From IMG/VR virus record IMGVR_UViG_3300044631_000684, positions 1 through 37,113 of that record: a stretch of 37,113 bases of DNA. One strand, written 5' to 3'. The notes below the pieces were generated by a model that saw nothing but the letters and a program-made list of their open reading frames with translations, had not been told where the DNA came from and made no database searches. The DNA is from a virus. Of the stretch, positions 23,207 to 29,043 are shown piece after piece; position 1 is the stretch's first letter; every line of letters begins with the position of its first letter. A program made the position numbers and the translations under genes.

Positions 23207-23662
23207 TTAGTGTAAACTAGTGTACACCCCAGTTCTGATCTTTCTGACCCAATACTGAACTTGTCCATATGGTACTTCTAACTTGTAAGAAATGTTAGCG
23301 ATTTTATATCCATCCTTCCATAAACGTTCTACTTCTCTAAGATTTTTTATGGTTATTCCTTGACGCCTACGAAAAGTAGTCAACTTAATCAAATCACAGA
23401 TTTGATAATGTTTTAATCCAGTACGCTCAGAGATTTGCTTGTAGGGATAATCATTTTTATACATTTCAATCACCAGATCGGCTTGCTTATAATGTTCTGA
23501 GGTATACTTAGACCGCTCATTTTTCTTTAGGTAATCTTTGTAGAGATAATTGTTTACCAAGTGTTTTGAAACCCCTACAAAAGTGGCTATGTTTTTATTT
23601 AAAATCTTTAACTTATATAGCCTTACTATTTCGTCTTTCTGTTGCTGTGTTAGTGATGTCAT
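23207..23662 (-). CDS. Putative DNA-binding protein with three HTH units
   Basis: The 151-residue protein has three similar helix-turn-helix blocks: TQQQKDEIVRLYKLKILNKNIATFVGVS (5-32), YKQADLVIEMYKNDYPYKQISERTGLK (58-84) and IKNLREVERLWKDGYKIANISYKLEVP (104-130). Each reads as a resolvase- or sigma-like HTH (…LY…G…I…). Its end lies in the GTTTACACT repeat cluster, so it is a natural candidate to bind those repeats. The role could be origin recognition or transcription control. No enzyme motif is seen. Confidence 0.7.
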   Translation of the reverse strand: MTSLTQQQKDEIVRLYKLKILNKNIATFVGVSKHLVNNYLYKDYLKKNERSKYTSEHYKQADLVIEMYKNDYPYKQISERTGLKHYQICDLIKLTTFRRRQGITIKNLREVERLWKDGYKIANISYKLEVPYGQVQYWVRKIRTGVYTSLH

Positions 23663-23853
23663 TTCTTTTCGTAGGTTTCGTTGTAGTATCCTTCTCCATC
23701 TAAGAATTCACCATTAAATATACCTTCCCAATAAGCATCTTCAATCTGCTCCTTTTCCATTTCTATTGCTTTAAGAAATAAACTTGCTAAACTTACTTGA
23801 TTTTCAGGCTTTATAAATTCATCAAATAGCCATTTTACTGCTGTCTGTTTCAT
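23659..23853 (-). CDS. Hypothetical protein, tandem paralogue A (64 aa)
   Basis: I use the ATG at 23853, which overlaps the upstream stop as ATGA; the frame also runs upstream to 23892. The protein has MKQTAVKWLFDEFI ... EMEKEQIEDAYWEGIFNGEFLDGEGYYNETYEKK. The pattern MKxTAVxxLF ... EMExxQIxxA ... G-E-x-Y-Y-x-E-x-Y recurs in the next gene upstream, so the two are tandem paralogues. I know this family as common in Bacteroidetes phages; its role is unknown. Confidence 0.72.
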   Translation of the reverse strand: MKQTAVKWLFDEFIKPENQVSLASLFLKAIEMEKEQIEDAYWEGIFNGEFLDGEGYYNETYEKK

Positions 23854-24062
23854 CCGTAGTTTTCTCTGTAGTATTGTTCGCCTGTCAACCAATATTCATA
23901 ATTTCCAGCAGTTTGAGTTTTCTTTAATTGCTTTCCGTGAGCCTCAACTATCTGCTGTCTTTCCATTTCCTTAGCATCTATTAAAAATTTATACCAGGTA
24001 AGTTTGTCTTTTGGATTATCCCATAATTTCTGAAATAAGAAATCTACTGCTGTTTCTTTCAT
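23850..24062 (-). CDS. Hypothetical protein, tandem paralogue B (70 aa)
   Basis: The 70-residue protein begins MKETAVDFLFQKLWDNPKDK and has FLIDAKEMERQQIVEAHGKQ then LTGEQYYRENYG at the end. It shares the MKxTAVxxLF, EMExxQIxxA and YYxExY landmarks with its downstream neighbour, and both are joined by ATGA. It is probably a product of tandem duplication. Function unknown. Confidence 0.72.
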   Translation of the reverse strand: MKETAVDFLFQKLWDNPKDKLTWYKFLIDAKEMERQQIVEAHGKQLKKTQTAGNYEYWLTGEQYYRENYG

Positions 24063-24265
24063 AGTTCGTTTTGTTCTTTTGTGTTTACAAATTTTTTATT
24101 GCTTAAATCTTGTTCTTCCTGCAGAGAAATAAATTTATCGCAGTACTCATACTCAAAAGGAGTTTTGATAAAGTAGAACTGATAGTAATTTGGAATTGCA
24201 CAATATCTGTAGCATTTACTTCTGATTGGACAATCTATTCCCTCGCACATAGTTACATCGCTCAT
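24059..24265 (-). CDS. Cys-rich mini-protein, early paralogue (68 aa)
   Basis: The 68-residue protein has cysteines at 7, 12, 18, 22 and 42, with the N-terminal C-x4-C-x5-C-x-R-Y spacing identical to the late gene at 670-846 (MxDxTMC start). This suggests a common metal-binding or structural core placed once in the early and once in the late region. The C-terminus (SLQEEQDLSNKKFVNTKEQNEL) is polar. It overlaps genes on both sides by 4 bases. Function unknown. Confidence 0.7.
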   Translation of the reverse strand: MSDVTMCEGIDCPIRSKCYRYCAIPNYYQFYFIKTPFEYEYCDKFISLQEEQDLSNKKFVNTKEQNEL

Positions 24266-24861
24266 ACCAGTAGTTGTTTAACGTACTCACGACATTCTAA
24301 TACCTTAGCCTTAGCAGATTCAATCACGTTCGAATCATAATCAATGTTAAATTCCTTTATTCTGTACTTGTTTTCCACGTGCGAGTAACTTACCGGTTCC
24401 TCATAAGTTAAATAGTCTGGAGTGTCCTGAAGTGTGTAAACCAATTTGGCCTTTTTTAAGCCCGTCAGATGCATATAAACTTGCAGTTGATAGAAGTACC
24501 CATTGTCAGGCTGTTCGTCGAACAGAGGGAATGTAAAGCAGTCCCACGAGGTTTTAAAATCGTATACTACTCCTTCGTGTAAACAGTCTGGAGTTCCAGT
24601 AAAGAAATCATCTTCAAATTTATCCAGGTTTTTAATCATAAAACTCTGATCCATTGCAATAGAATAAAATTCAATCGCCATATCTTCCAAGGCTAATCCT
24701 TTTTGGATGTACTTGGACTTGATTTGCTTTTTTACTCCGTAAATCTGCTCTTTGTACCAATCTTCCAGGTAACTTTTTGCAGTTTGGGATAAAGTTTCGT
24801 TTTTACTGCGTGCGCTGGTCATCAATTGACCAAGCGCACTTGCTCTGCATTTAAAGTTCAC
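24262..24861 (-). CDS. PD-(D/E)XK exonuclease-like protein (YqaJ/lambda-exo type)
   Basis: The 199-residue protein has ALED (E59), GTPDCLHEGVVYDFKTSWD with D92, D101-x-K103, and a following Q-helix YQLQVYMHLTGLKKAKLVYTLQDTP. This is the active-site layout of the YqaJ and lambda-exonuclease fold. Such enzymes chew double-stranded DNA to give single strands for an annealing protein. The neighbour upstream is an ERF annealing protein, and the ATGA overlap fits a paired recombination system. Confidence 0.85.
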   Translation of the reverse strand: MNFKCRASALGQLMTSARSKNETLSQTAKSYLEDWYKEQIYGVKKQIKSKYIQKGLALEDMAIEFYSIAMDQSFMIKNLDKFEDDFFTGTPDCLHEGVVYDFKTSWDCFTFPLFDEQPDNGYFYQLQVYMHLTGLKKAKLVYTLQDTPDYLTYEEPVSYSHVENKYRIKEFNIDYDSNVIESAKAKVLECREYVKQLLV

Positions 24862-25379
24862 GATAATAGAAGTTTTTCGTTTTGTGATGTTAAAATGTAT
24901 ACCGACTTAATTTGCTCCATTGAAACTTTGCCATTTGCCAAAGAATCCTTGGCTCCTTGCCACTTGACGTGAGCCGGAGTTAATTCCTCTTTTTTACCAC
25001 CGTGATCGTTGGTTGAATCTGGGTCTTTTGTATCATCTATGAGGAAAAGACCGTTAAGCGCGTATTTTCGAGCATAACTAGACGACGAGCCGAAACTTTG
25101 AGCCACATCCATACCTTTTCGATTTACGTCTATCCCGGCCTGCGCAGTAACTGCTCTACCTTCCATATCTTTTTGAATTGCAGCAGTAGATTCTATGAAT
25201 ACAATACCACCTACTTCTTTGACTTCGTCTTCGATAGTCAAGGTACATTCGTACTTTAGAAGCAATGGCTTCAAAGCCTCTAAAATATCTTCAACAGATC
25301 GGTACTTATACTTCCCGAAGGCGTTAAACTGGTTCTTTGGAGCCTTTAACTCCGATTGGATTGCAATTAGTTCTTTCAT
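24858..25379 (-). CDS. ERF family single-strand annealing protein
   Basis: The 173-residue protein matches the ERF superfamily: LIAIQSELKAPKNQFNAFGKYKYRSVEDILEALKPLLLKYECTL, then a beta region and the signature GMDVAQSFGSSSSYARKYALNGLFLIDDTKD, which fits the G-x-A-x-S-Y-x-x-R-Y/K-x-L block. It anneals complementary strands during recombination-dependent replication. It overlaps the exonuclease gene by 4 bases. The leader upstream is A/C-rich with no Shine-Dalgarno. Confidence 0.88.
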   Translation of the reverse strand: MKELIAIQSELKAPKNQFNAFGKYKYRSVEDILEALKPLLLKYECTLTIEDEVKEVGGIVFIESTAAIQKDMEGRAVTAQAGIDVNRKGMDVAQSFGSSSSYARKYALNGLFLIDDTKDPDSTNDHGGKKEELTPAHVKWQGAKDSLANGKVSMEQIKSVYILTSQNEKLLLS

Positions 25380-25406
25380 TTTGTGTTTGTGTTTTTTTAA
25401 AGTGTT

Positions 25407-25583
25407 TTACTTAGAAAAAATAGGGGGGGGTGGGGTATATTTTTCTAGCGTCTTAATTTCAGCATACCTAAAGTTGAATTGATCCCAATACAACTCAAAA
25501 GTGTTTGCTATCTTTTGTTTTACACTACGTTCTAAATCACCGTAGTTTTCCAAAATCCATTCGTTTATTCTATGCTCTACCAT
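25407..25583 (-). CDS. Small hypothetical protein (58 aa) with G-tract-encoded proline tail
   Basis: The frame runs from ATG 25583 to TAA 25407. The protein begins MVEHRINEWILENYGDLERSVKQKIANTFELYWDQF and ends TPPPPIFSK. The four Pro are coded by the C complement of the G-tract motif (25423-25436). It overlaps the excisionase-like gene by 14 bases. It has normal amphipathic helical character for its first 45 residues. I find it plausible but cannot name it. Confidence 0.5.
   Translation of the reverse strand: MVEHRINEWILENYGDLERSVKQKIANTFELYWDQFNFRYAEIKTLEKYTPPPPIFSK
25423..25436 (+). repeat. G-tract motif copy 6 (G8-T-G4-T)
   Basis: Eight G, T, four G, T on the + strand, antisense to the leftward 58-aa gene. 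It shares flanks with copy 5. Confidence 0.8.
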
Positions 25584-25746
25584 TTTCTATCCATTCTTTT
25601 GATACAAATACTATCCATTGGTTGCCTATTTTTTTAGGCGCTTGAGTCCACTCTGAAGGAAATATACCTGATCTGATAATCTGGTGAACTCTAGTTGATT
25701 TTTCGCTATAGCCTTTAAGTACTCCGTACTCTGTGGCTGACATCAT
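25570..25746 (-). CDS. Excisionase/MerR-like DNA-binding protein (58 aa)
   Basis: I chose ATG 25746 because it overlaps the upstream stop as ATGA; ATG 25758 would add four residues. The protein has MMSATEYGVLKGYSEKSTRVHQIIRSG (a winged-helix-type HTH), then PKKIGNQWIVFVSKEWIENGRA (wing and strand). Such small proteins bind DNA as excisionases or regulators. No integrase is seen, so a regulatory role is more likely. Confidence 0.6.
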   Translation of the reverse strand: MMSATEYGVLKGYSEKSTRVHQIIRSGIFPSEWTQAPKKIGNQWIVFVSKEWIENGRA

Positions 25747-25982
25747 TTCGTAAAGCATTTTGTAACTTCGATTTCTAATTGTTCAATAATAAAAGGATCA
25801 AGAATTGCACAAATCGTGCGGTAATGGTCAGAGAATTTTTCGGTTAGGGAATCGTAAATGTCGAAAGTGATTGATTTTCCACTACCGAAATAAAGTTCTA
25901 AAGCGATTCCGTCATTTTCAAACGACTCCAGTTCTAAGGTTAATCCTGACTGGTCTAAGCAGTAATAATGATCTTTTAACAT
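25743..25982 (-). CDS. Hypothetical protein (79 aa)
   Basis: The 79-residue acidic protein has strands GLTLELESFENDGIALELYFGSGKSITFDIYDSL followed by helices. It is the first gene downstream of the TTTTCCACTA repeat array, and the strand carries a leader with the ACTAAACAAACAAA pattern. A promoter candidate CTTGCA...TTATAATTTTA lies at about 25998-26035. Function unknown. Confidence 0.55.
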   Translation of the reverse strand: MLKDHYYCLDQSGLTLELESFENDGIALELYFGSGKSITFDIYDSLTEKFSDHYRTICAILDPFIIEQLEIEVTKCFTK

Positions 25983-26059
25983 TTTTTTGTTTGTTTAGTG
26001 TGATGTAAAATTATAATTTGTTGTAATGCAATGCAAGAGAATTGTAAAATTTATTTTTG

Positions 26060-26472
26060 TTTTCCACTAGCGGTAATTTTTTTGTTTTACTGGTTTTATT
26101 TTCCACTACCGATTTCGTTTTCCACTACCGCGTTGCAAATTTCGTTTTCCACTACTGGTTTTATTTTCCACTACTACCTAGGATTTCGTCTAGGTTTTGG
26201 ATTTCGTCTAGGGTTTTATATTTCCACTAGGTATTTAGATTTCCACTACTGGTTTTAATTTCCACTAGATCGCGGCCTTGTTTCTGTTTTCTTCTACTAA
26301 TTAACCGCGCAAATTTACAAGGCGTTTAAATTTTAGAACTGGTTCTAACTGGTTCTTTTTTTTGTTTTCGTCTACTAGTTTGGATTTCGTCCACTACTTT
26401 TGTTTTATACTACTGGTTTTATTTTCCACTATGGATTTTAATTTTCCACTAGGTATTTGGTTTTCCACTACG
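26060..26472 (+). repeat. Array of about 17 TTTTCCACTA repeats in non-coding DNA
   Basis: The non-coding stretch 25983-26564 contains about 17 copies or variants of TTTTCCACTA, all in one direction. Clear copies start near 26060, 26098, 26117, 26145, 26164, 26220, 26239, 26258, 26422, 26442 and 26461; variants read TTTCGTCTA or TTTTATACTAC. Spacing is irregular and often close to multiples of about 20 bases. Spacers include CGGTAA, GGTATTT and CTGGTTTTA patterns. No CRISPR-like uniformity is present. The open frame read through it is low-complexity and looks spurious. Confidence 0.8.
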
Positions 26473-26564
26473 CTCGCGCGCTTGGTTTATTTGGCTATTT
26501 TTAAGCCCATAGACAAACGATAAATTTTTACTAGTGGTAATATATACGCGAAAATTTAAACGTC

Positions 26565-26756
26565 TTAAAACGCCGTTATTTTTTGCAGGTTGTACGCGAC
26601 GCAATCTAAACCGTACTCAATCGAATAACCTATTTTAAATAAGTCGTTTTCAAGTCGTATTAAGTTCGTGTAGTTTTGTTCCTTGGTTAAATAATGCGCT
26701 AAAATAGCCCGCAAGTTAGCGGGCCAAAGTTCAGGGAATTCGAATAAATCTTCCAT
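26565..26756 (-). CDS. Conserved hypothetical protein (63 aa)
   Basis: The 63-residue protein starts MEDLFEFPELWPANLRAILAHYL and ends GYSIEYGLDCVAYNLQKI. The pattern L-P-x-x-V/L-x-x-I-L ... G-Y-x-x-x-Y-G-L-D-x-x-x-Y-N-L is one I know from short proteins in Bacteroidetes mobile DNA. It is helical throughout. It lies just left of the repeat array on the same side as the early unit. Function unknown. Confidence 0.65.
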   Translation of the reverse strand: MEDLFEFPELWPANLRAILAHYLTKEQNYTNLIRLENDLFKIGYSIEYGLDCVAYNLQKITAF

Positions 26757-26788
26757 TTTTGTTTGTGTTTTAAGTTAGTAATAAAGAG

Positions 26789-26832
26789 AAGCCACGGCGG
26801 GAAACGATTCCGCCCAGGTTCCAAAGTGGCTT
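26789..26832 (-). terminator. Two-part RNA stem after the 62-aa gene
   Basis: On the - strand, AAGCCAC pairs with GTGGCTT around an internal GGCGG / CCGCC stem, and a T-containing tail follows (TCTCTTT). It sits three bases after a stop codon. It may be a terminator or an RNA element; the T run is imperfect. Confidence 0.5.
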
Positions 26833-26834
26833 TA

Positions 26835-27023
26835 TTAACCGCCGAAAATTACGCCTAACGAAATCGGGGTAAAATGAAATTCAAAATAAAAATCTGAACT
26901 AGGGTAAAGATTTCTAGCGAGTTCTAATTTTTCGGGCGTGTTTTCAATATTTGCGCGAAGTACGGAAAAAGAGCGGCTTTTCAGGGCCGCGATAGAATGA
27001 ACAGAGAATAAAGGCGTTTTCAT
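26835..27023 (-). CDS. Hypothetical protein (62 aa)
   Basis: The 62-residue protein begins MKTPLFSVHSIAALKSRSFSVLRANIENTPEKLELARNLYP and ends FTPISLGVIFGG. It has a basic amphipathic first half and a hydrophobic end. Its leader is GAAAACACAATG, matching other early genes. A structured element follows its stop. No family recognised. Confidence 0.55.
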   Translation of the reverse strand: MKTPLFSVHSIAALKSRSFSVLRANIENTPEKLELARNLYPSSDFYFEFHFTPISLGVIFGG

Positions 27024-27042
27024 TGTGTTTTCGTCTATTGAA

Positions 27043-27276
27043 TTAAATCGATTTTACTAAATTTACGGTCGCTTGAATGTCGTAAGACTGGAATACAATA
27101 CAGCCTCCGAAATCCTTCCCTCGGTAAACTTTCCCGCCTATTTTTCTAGACTTTTTTACCACTAGGTCGAATTTTTCTAGAATAGTAAGGCCTTCGCCTT
27201 CGCCGTCTCTAAGTAGGTCGTAAAAATGTACCACGTATCGAGGATTTCCGTTTATGTCGTTATTTATTCGTTTCAT
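27043..27276 (-). CDS. Hypothetical protein (77 aa)
   Basis: I use ATG 27276, one base after the upstream stop; the frame extends to 27354 but the preceding part overlaps the neighbour. The protein reads MKRINNDINGNPRYVVHFYDLLRDGEGEGLTILEKFDLVVKKSRKIGGKVYRGKDFGGCIVFQSYDIQ. I have seen this mixed alpha/beta pattern with G-x-x-R-Y-V-x-x-F in Bacteroidetes phage proteins, but no function is known. Confidence 0.6.
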   Translation of the reverse strand: MKRINNDINGNPRYVVHFYDLLRDGEGEGLTILEKFDLVVKKSRKIGGKVYRGKDFGGCIVFQSYDIQATVNLVKSI

Positions 27277-27277
27277 T

Positions 27278-27793
27278 TTATTGAGCGTTTTGTATTGTGT
27301 ATACTTTTTGTCTGGATAATTCGTAATTTTTAAAATCCCAATTTCTAGGAACATTTAGGCCAAATAGCTCGCTAATTTCTTTAATGTCGCTTATCAAGTT
27401 GTTAGCCAAATAAAAATTTACCGTACTTTTGCGGGCGGTCAACTGCTTTGCCAAATATCCCTCAGCCTGTTCCGTCATTACTTTGATAATTGTCGGTAAT
27501 TGATCCAAGTCAAAAACACGCGGCAAAGGAACTCTAAAAACTTTTATATTGTCTGGGATTGCGTTCCATAGTTCCGAGCAATGCTTTGCAGTCGTTGGGC
27601 TGTAATATCTTGAATTTACAAAACAAACTTTTTCGCCGTTGTTAGCCGTTACAAACTTTGCTCCTATGTAGTGATAACCGTAGGAATAGGCCGTGCTATA
27701 TTCAAAAAACATTGACTTTGTGCGGCCGTGTGTTTGTGATTGAATCGCAAAAGTTTGGGCCAATTGATTGTTTGAATTAAAAACCGTTTTCAT
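27278..27793 (-). CDS. Conserved hypothetical protein (171 aa)
   Basis: The 171-residue protein has NSNNQLAQTFAIQSQTHGRTKSMFFEYSTAYSYGYHYIGAKF near its start. The F-F-x-x-x-x-x-Y-S-Y-G-x-H block recurs in phage and plasmid proteins of unknown function. The rest contains a helix-rich AEGYLAKQLTARKSTVNFYLANNL region. No catalytic motif is obvious. Its leader matches the A/C-rich consensus (ACTAAACACACAAACGAA). Confidence 0.6.
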   Translation of the reverse strand: MKTVFNSNNQLAQTFAIQSQTHGRTKSMFFEYSTAYSYGYHYIGAKFVTANNGEKVCFVNSRYYSPTTAKHCSELWNAIPDNIKVFRVPLPRVFDLDQLPTIIKVMTEQAEGYLAKQLTARKSTVNFYLANNLISDIKEISELFGLNVPRNWDFKNYELSRQKVYTIQNAQ

Positions 27794-27813
27794 TTCGTTT
27801 GTGTGTTTAGTGA

Positions 27814-28098
27814 TTAATATCTAGTTCCTAAATGCTGGTTCAATTCCTCGATTGATTCGAAGGCGAATTCGTCGTCGTTATCGAAGTCATAAACGTAAAA
27901 TTCAACTGGTTGACCGAACGCGCTTGCAATAGTAACGCCGTTTTCCAAGGCTATATAAACGTTTCCGCTGTTTAGGTTAAAGCCTTCCTCCATTATATCT
28001 TCGCCTGCGAAGTGTTCAGCGTACGCGGCCCAAACGATTGATTTTGATCTGGCATCTGAGTAGGAAAATGATGTCTGGTTTTGTGTGTGTGTGTTCAT
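27814..28098 (-). CDS. Hypothetical protein (94 aa)
   Basis: The 94-residue acidic protein begins MNTHTQNQTSFSYSDARSKSIVWAAYAEHFAGEDIMEEG and has a beta-rich body ending in FESIEELNQHLGTRY. Aspartate and glutamate are enriched in its last third (DFDNDDEFAFESIEEL), giving a DNA-mimic-like charge; that is only a charge observation. No family recognised. Its leader is the same A/C-rich type. Confidence 0.55.
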   Translation of the reverse strand: MNTHTQNQTSFSYSDARSKSIVWAAYAEHFAGEDIMEEGFNLNSGNVYIALENGVTIASAFGQPVEFYVYDFDNDDEFAFESIEELNQHLGTRY

Positions 28099-28117
28099 TT
28101 TTTTTAGTGTTTAGTGT

Positions 28118-28231
28118 TTAAAATAAGATAGGTAGTAAATATCCGCAATCAATTAAAACGGATAAGACTAAGGCCTGCAAGGTTTCTACCTTTGTACCTT
28201 TGAAGTTTGGGAGTACGATTAGTGTTATCAT
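28118..28231 (-). CDS. Very small hydrophobic protein (37 aa)
   Basis: The frame runs from ATG 28231, one base after the preceding stop, for 37 residues (MITLIVLPNFKGTKVETLQALVLSVLIDCG then LLPILF). It is mostly hydrophobic and may be a small membrane protein. The tight spacing in a row of three such genes supports expression, but evidence is limited to this. Confidence 0.4.
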   Translation of the reverse strand: MITLIVLPNFKGTKVETLQALVLSVLIDCGYLLPILF

Positions 28232-28232
28232 T

Positions 28233-28334
28233 TTAGAGTAGTTTAAGGCCTAACAAGTAACCTAGAAAAAATATAGGCGTAAATGCCAGGATAAAATATA
28301 GAATAGTTCCAATTACTTTAACTGTTTTTTTCAT
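28233..28334 (-). CDS. Small single-span membrane protein (33 aa)
   Basis: The product is KK at the N-terminus followed by one long hydrophobic stretch (VIGTILYFILAFTPIFFLGYLLG), the typical small membrane peptide. It starts at ATG 28334, one base after the neighbour's stop, and its stop lies one base before the next ATG. Function unknown. Confidence 0.45.
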   Translation of the reverse strand: MKKTVKVIGTILYFILAFTPIFFLGYLLGLKLL

Positions 28335-28335
28335 A

Positions 28336-28476
28336 TTAGTACCCGATAGCGTCCAACTGTATGCCGTAAAAAATACCCGCGATAATTACCACGGCCATAA
28401 TACCAAACGCGATAAGGTTTGCTTTTGTGTTATCGCTCATTTTGCTTGCTGTGGTGTTTGTGTTTGAAGTTGTCAT
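28336..28476 (-). CDS. Small single-span membrane protein (46 aa, or 34 aa from the inner ATG)
   Basis: Two in-frame ATGs are possible: 28476 (46 residues, with a Thr/Asn-rich N-terminus) and 28440 (34 residues). The first fits the leader ACTAAACACACACACAAATG. The membrane span is LIAFGIMAVVIIAGIFYGIQ. It heads a row of three tiny membrane genes and is preceded by a promoter at 28510-28540. Confidence 0.5.
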   Translation of the reverse strand: MTTSNTNTTASKMSDNTKANLIAFGIMAVVIIAGIFYGIQLDAIGY

Positions 28477-28509
28477 TTGTGTGTGTGTTTAGTGTTTGTG
28501 ATTGTTTAG

Positions 28510-28540
28510 TAAATGTACAAAGTTTTGTAAATGTATGCAA
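28510..28540 (-). promoter_or_regulatory. Early promoter 2
   Basis: On the - strand: TTG (28540-28538), 20-base spacer, TACATTTA (28517-28510). The spacer contains a near-palindrome TACAAAACTTTGTA overlapping the -7 box (28516-28529). Confidence 0.65.
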
Positions 28541-28558
28541 GTAATTTGGTAATTTTTT

Positions 28559-28642
28559 TTACTTTTTTTTATTTATTTTTTCGTTTAAAATATTTGGAAC
28601 TTTATCCAATTCGTTTTCGAATATTTCAAGTAGTGGTTTCAT
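28559..28642 (-). CDS. Very small protein (27 aa)
   Basis: A 28-codon frame from ATG 28642, two bases after the preceding stop, giving a charged peptide (MKPLLEIFENELDKVPNI and a KINKKK tail). Support is spacing only. Low confidence. Confidence 0.35.
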   Translation of the reverse strand: MKPLLEIFENELDKVPNILNEKINKKK

Positions 28643-28644
28643 TT

Positions 28645-28884
28645 TTATTTTGTTTTGCCTTCCAATAAATCCTCAGCAAAATAGTTTGCCATTCTAACCC
28701 AATCTTTTTTGGTTGAATTATTATAGCCATCAAAATGAATTGGAAATCCGTTTCTATAAATATTTATTCCCCAATATTTTGAAGTTCCGTTATTAATACC
28801 AAATTCATAAAAATTTCCATTTACAGTGATTGATGCTTCGTAGTTGTGTGCTTTGCCTTTTTTGAATTTTAGTACCTTTTCCAT
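28645..28884 (-). CDS. Hypothetical protein (79 aa), first early gene
   Basis: I use ATG 28884; an upstream TTG at 28917 would overlap the promoter -7 box. The protein begins MEKVLKFKKGKAHNYEASITVNGNFYEFGINNGTSKYWGINIYRNGFPIHFDGYNN and ends in a Lys-rich helix. It is beta-rich with basic patches. It is the first gene after the early promoter at 28915-28945, so its product should be made first. Function unknown. Confidence 0.6.
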   Translation of the reverse strand: MEKVLKFKKGKAHNYEASITVNGNFYEFGINNGTSKYWGINIYRNGFPIHFDGYNNSTKKDWVRMANYFAEDLLEGKTK

Positions 28885-28914
28885 TTTGTCCTTTGTTTTA
28901 GTGTTATTGTTTAC

Positions 28915-28945
28915 CAAATGTACAAACGTTTGTAATTATGTGCAA
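28915..28945 (-). promoter_or_regulatory. Early promoter 1 with perfect palindrome
   Basis: On the - strand: TTG (28945-28943), 20-base spacer, TACATTTG (28922-28915). The perfect 14-base palindrome TACAAACGTTTGTA (28921-28934) overlaps the -7 box, so a bound repressor could block it. Confidence 0.75.
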
Positions 28946-29025
28946 GTATTTGTAAAAATATTTTTTATTTTTTTTTATTTTTTTTCAATTACCTTTAGGA
29001 CTGAATAAACAGTTTTTATCACTTT

Positions 29026-29039
29026 TGCAAACCTTTGTA
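29026..29039 (+). promoter_or_regulatory. Operator-like palindrome before the small terminase
   Basis: TGCAAACCTTTGTA, four bases before the terminase ATG (29044). It resembles TACAAACGTTTGTA at 28921 and TACAAAGTTTTGTA at 28516, forming a candidate operator set around the early/late divergence. Confidence 0.5.
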
Positions 29040-29043
29040 AACT

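Noticed and set aside
26031-26258. 75-residue + strand frame across the TTTTCCACTA array
   Set aside because: It is the repeats translated (FSTT and LGFRLGF repeats), mostly aromatic, with no homologue pattern. The repeat array explains the DNA better.
26060-26472. CRISPR array
   Set aside because: Repeats are about 10-11 bases, variable, with uneven spacers; a CRISPR repeat is longer and uniform. No cas gene is present.
17458-28884. Integrase, repressor or attachment site marking a temperate phage
   Set aside because: No tyrosine or serine recombinase pattern was seen; the excisionase-like 58-aa protein alone does not prove lysogeny.
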